The notes below the pieces were generated by a model. The model saw nothing but the letters and a program-made list of their open reading frames with translations, was not told where the DNA came from and made no database searches. A stretch of 64,000 nucleotides of DNA from Lineus longissimus (taxonomy: Eukaryota > Nemertea > Pilidiophora > Heteronemertea > Lineidae). The stretch is taken from contig NC_088309.1 in the NCBI RefSeq assembly GCF_910592395.1, positions 27,096,599-27,160,598 of the forward strand, written 5' to 3'. Positions 59,906 through 64,000 of the stretch are shown here, in pieces (within the stretch, counting starts at the first letter, position 1; each line of letters opens with the position of its first letter). The position numbers were made by a program, and so were the translations under genes.

Positions 59906-61446
59906 TAATCAAATGCTGAAATAAGAGGATAAATTCTTAACAAAAACTCGGAAACAAAATTGTCGCAACAGGCATTCCACTGTGAAATTATACATGGTCA
60001 AATTTGCCTCTTCCTGATCAGCACCTCAAGTATAGTGGAGCTCTCGTGGGGCATGACGTTGCAATCAAAAGAGCCCGACCCAATAACTATTTTCGCCACT
60101 CCACCACGAGAGACGCCCACCTGGGAAGAGGCAAATTTAGGAACTAGCTTTAAAAACACGCCAAAGATTTTTTGCAGCATAAACAGGAGATTTGAAAGAC
60201 CGACAACATGGTCAAAACCTGAGCTAAAATATATCTCATTTGGCGACAAGGCCAGGACCAGATATTTATTGGCACAGCACGACTGATCCAAAAATGGACA
60301 GCAAAAATAGGTCACGAAAAGCAACCTTTCGAATATTCATATTTTCGCGGAATTTCTCCAAATGAAGAAATAATACTTTTGTGTTCGAAGAAGAAAATAC
60401 AAAAAAATAAAATTGTACAGGAACATACCAGGAGTGGCAGCCACTATGATTCGATTTCGAGTCCTAATCGTTGTCGCCAACCATCCGACTAATGGATAGG
60501 GTCGATTGTACACAGAATTGTACACCGGCTATTCGACACTTCGATCCAAAAATGTTTACTTTCTCTAAATCATTGATAAGGAATCGAATGAAAATGCGAT
60601 TGCATAATCTTCATCAGTCAAGTATCTAATAAGTATAGTATGGGCTGCCCAGGAAAAACTGGGGATTGAAACTCGGTAATTTAGTGGTAATTTATTATGG
60701 CTAAATTAACACTTTTCGCTTACAGCTGCTTTGTGTATCACAAAGATGGCTGCTTATCATTGTGTGTGGGGGTTACAGACTATCCCGCACGGGGGTCAAA
60801 TAAACAAAAATGTTTACCTGTGGTCGATTAGGTAACATCCACAGATTGGTTTAGCAAGGTCACGTGACAATAACGCACGCGCTCTAGTTTGGTCTCTTGA
60901 TAGTCTAGCCACACCCAATTTATCAGTTTGGGCTAAATATTGTAATTAGTAGTGATTTAGTTGTTGGTCAGCGATACCTACCTAACTATGGATTACAGAG
61001 TAACGACTCCTGGGCCAATGAACTGTCAAACCAAACTCCCCGGCCAAATAAGATCCACATGACATCATATCAGAGAATATGCAGATGAGGGACATGAGAC
61101 ATCCCTACCATCACGTCCTTTGTTGATTGCAGGACGGGAATTGAACTACCAGCAAGTCCCCACAAAAGATCCACTAGGTCCACACTGCATCATTGCCATC
61201 ATGGCAGATGGACCAAGAGACATTGAGGACCCTCAAAAGAAACTTAGCTGCAAGCAGAAACATGACCCTGCCAGCAATGATTAATCTTCATTGTTGAGAC
61301 AATGTCACAACCAACTCCTACAGCCAAGCAATCCTGAAGGGTTCAGAAACTTCGGGATTGTCCATCATAAGGTCTATGGCAACTCTGGGGTGGTCGCATC
61401 CCCAAGACAAATGAAGAAATAACAACAAAATTACTATACAATGTTA
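59906..61446. promoter_or_regulatory. GATAD2 5' region
   Basis: Contains GATAD2 5' UTR/promoter and the gap to the next gene. The palindrome gtcacgtgac (E-box) is at 60859-60868. An inverted CCAAT (gattggttt) lies just before it, and aagatggctgc is at about 60743. Together these suggest a housekeeping promoter near 60.75-60.87 kb reading left, with a leader intron ending at gcttatttcag before 59905. No exon is supported from 60870 to 61446. Confidence 0.45.
60001..60137. repeat. Compact hairpin-forming sequence upstream of GATAD2
   Basis: Terminal inverted repeats aatttgcctcttcc (60001-60014) and ggaagaggcaaatt (60124-60137) enclose a second inverted pair, ctctcgtgg (60041-60049) and ccacgagag (60104-60112). 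Both strands are open for 108 codons across this stretch, but neither frame resembles a known protein. It may be a small foldback element or a structured RNA. I could not match it to any snRNA or 5S RNA from memory. Confidence 0.6.
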
Positions 61447-61452
61447 TTTATT
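61447..61452 (-). terminator. Candidate poly(A) signal of NEDD4-like gene
   Basis: AATAAA on the minus strand, about 1.6 kb downstream of the HECT ligase stop codon at 63084. Confidence 0.45.
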
Positions 61453-63083
61453 GACTATCAGTATCATTTTATTGTATGCATTATCAATATGAAAAAGACA
61501 TGCTAGAACTGAAACCATGAGACAATATCCTGTCTTCTCAAATATTACTAGCAATTGTCAAACTAAAGGAACATGCTGGTTGACAACATTCCTATTTTTT
61601 TCCAAAAAGGGCACATTTCTGCTTGATAACATCCCACTTGAGGATGAAGACACAGGTCATCCAAGACACAGGTGAGAAACATTAATAACCCACTTCCCCA
61701 CTTCTCCGACCTCCTATGTCAAAGCGCAGCTGAGCAATTTTTCTAATTGGATTTTGCGCTATATAAATGCTATTTGTATGTATGTATGTAAACCAAGAAC
61801 GGGTGCCTGGATTCATTTTGAACCACTGGCAGTTGAATATTCATTCTGGAAGAGTGTACACAAAATTGCATTCAAACTTGGAGGAAGGAGTGTTATATTT
61901 GGTATTCCCCAGCCCAGGTCTCCGTGGTGACAGAGTAAAGGCATTATATCACACGTTAGCTTTTTACATACATAAACTGTACATACATAGTATATACTTT
62001 ATACAAGTTTTGAAAAGTGGAAAATATTTTCTCCTTAAACTATTTTATATACATATCTCTTACAACTTTGAATGAATATCTCTTGATAACTAAATTATCA
62101 TACAATGTATTGTCAGATATTTTCGGGCCGTTAAATATACAAGTACATTTCAATAGCTTCTAATAGCACATCAATAGCATCTAATACTAGCATCTCATAG
62201 CATATCAAAGAACAATTACAGTGATCAACCTTTGTTTGATACACATAGAGAAATCGAAATATATGTGAACGTATGTACAATGCACAATGCACAGAGCACC
62301 AAAAAACATAATCAGGTACGTTCAATTGACTACGCAGGTTAACCCTTAGAGTGCCAAATACATGTATGTGATAGAACCCAGGATAGAATCTAATCTTGCC
62401 TTCATCTTTAAGGTGCTGTTCAAATTACTTGACAGATCTAAGACAGTAAAAATGTCCCAGTTTAACCCTTCAAAACAAGAACATTCATGAAATTACCCCC
62501 CGAAATCTTTGGCACTTAAAGAGTCAACAAATGAAAAAGAAGGCACATTACTGAAAATATTCACTCATTCAAAATAGGGACTGGAAATTGTGCCGTAGTC
62601 CAAAGGGTAGTTCACCAGTATATTTGAGCAGATACTATTTTGAGGCAAGAAATACTTGACTTGAAGACCGACAAACTATTTTCCGATGTTCAAATAATAT
62701 TCAAGGGAGCTTACTGAACTGGCGCAATGAACAAGGTCACAAATACTAGGCCTATTCTACATTTGCATAATATAGAAAATACACTCTTTTTTCATGAGGT
62801 ATATATTCATCATCTTGTTGTCACATCATGGGTGTGAGGTGAGATGGCACTGTTGTGAATTTCTCGATTCCTCACCCACAGACAGCTACTTATCCATTCA
62901 CCATGTAGATGATTGAAGAAGCCTCCTCATAAGACTTGACAAGAATTTTCACACTGAGCTGAAGCGGTGTCATAAATATTCCTTGCATAAAACTACTTTA
63001 CAATCACAACAACAGTCCAAGGTATGAAGACAAAAGTCATAAACTGTCAGCATAGTGAACACAATTATGAACCTAATCCTTGT
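61453..63083 (-). other. Probable 3' UTR of NEDD4-like gene
   Basis: AT-rich, non-coding. At about 61746-61790 a gcgctatataaatgctat motif followed by gtatgtatgtatg looks like the end of a dispersed repeat. Short TAG/CAT-rich repeats (atagcatctaatac-like) occur at 62150-62210. Confidence 0.5.

Positions 63084-64000
<917 letters not shown>

Overview
This window is nuclear DNA of a bilaterian animal. The genes are split into many short exons with GT/AG introns of about 0.2-5 kb. The deduced proteins are orthologues of vertebrate genes, and there are no bacterial operons. A marine invertebrate (lophotrochozoan or deuterostome) is likely from the compact metazoan gene layout, fold-back elements and microsatellites, but the species cannot be told from the sequence. 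I rebuilt exon chains by hand. Adjoining exons agree in phase, and this phase closure is the main support for the models.

Layout from left to right: (1) 1-4275, no supported exon. (2) About 4276-29455, plus strand: a RIM-binding protein gene (RIMBP/TSPOAP1 family, presynaptic active-zone scaffold). It has 27 modelled exons encoding coiled coil, SH3, three FN3 domains, acidic linker, two further SH3 domains, a Gly/His/Met-rich tail and a basic C terminus. (3) 29456-35762: probable 3' UTR, then a degenerate composite tandem-repeat field ending in a clean 10 x 58-bp minisatellite. (4) 35763-38952, minus: complete GTF2H3 (TFIIH p34), 10 exons. (5) 40923-53065, minus: TRIM37 (RING/B-box/MATH E3 ligase), 18 exons with a 5.4-kb first intron. 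That intron holds extra phase-0 open exons that are not part of the family's core protein. (6) 53707-55779, plus: neugrin (NGRN), divergent from TRIM37 across a ~640-bp shared promoter region. (7) 58017-59905, minus: GATAD2/p66 (NuRD subunit). (8) 63084-64000, minus: the C-terminal end of a NEDD4-type HECT ubiquitin ligase, which continues beyond the window.

The genes do not form one pathway; they are synaptic, general transcription, ubiquitin, mitochondrial and chromatin genes. The gene order is still informative. The two vertebrate RIMBP paralogues lie on the same chromosome arms as TRIM37 (TSPOAP1/TRIM37, 17q22) and GTF2H3 (RIMBP2/GTF2H3, 12q24), so the RIMBP-GTF2H3-TRIM37 block here looks like the ancestral arrangement. 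The most unusual observations are a 4x tandem duplication of the 5' splice site of a TRIM37 MATH exon, the phase-0 open exons in TRIM37 intron 1, a CxxC-CxxC exon in the RIMBP linker, the His/Gly/Met-rich RIMBP tail, and several near-perfect fold-back elements in introns.
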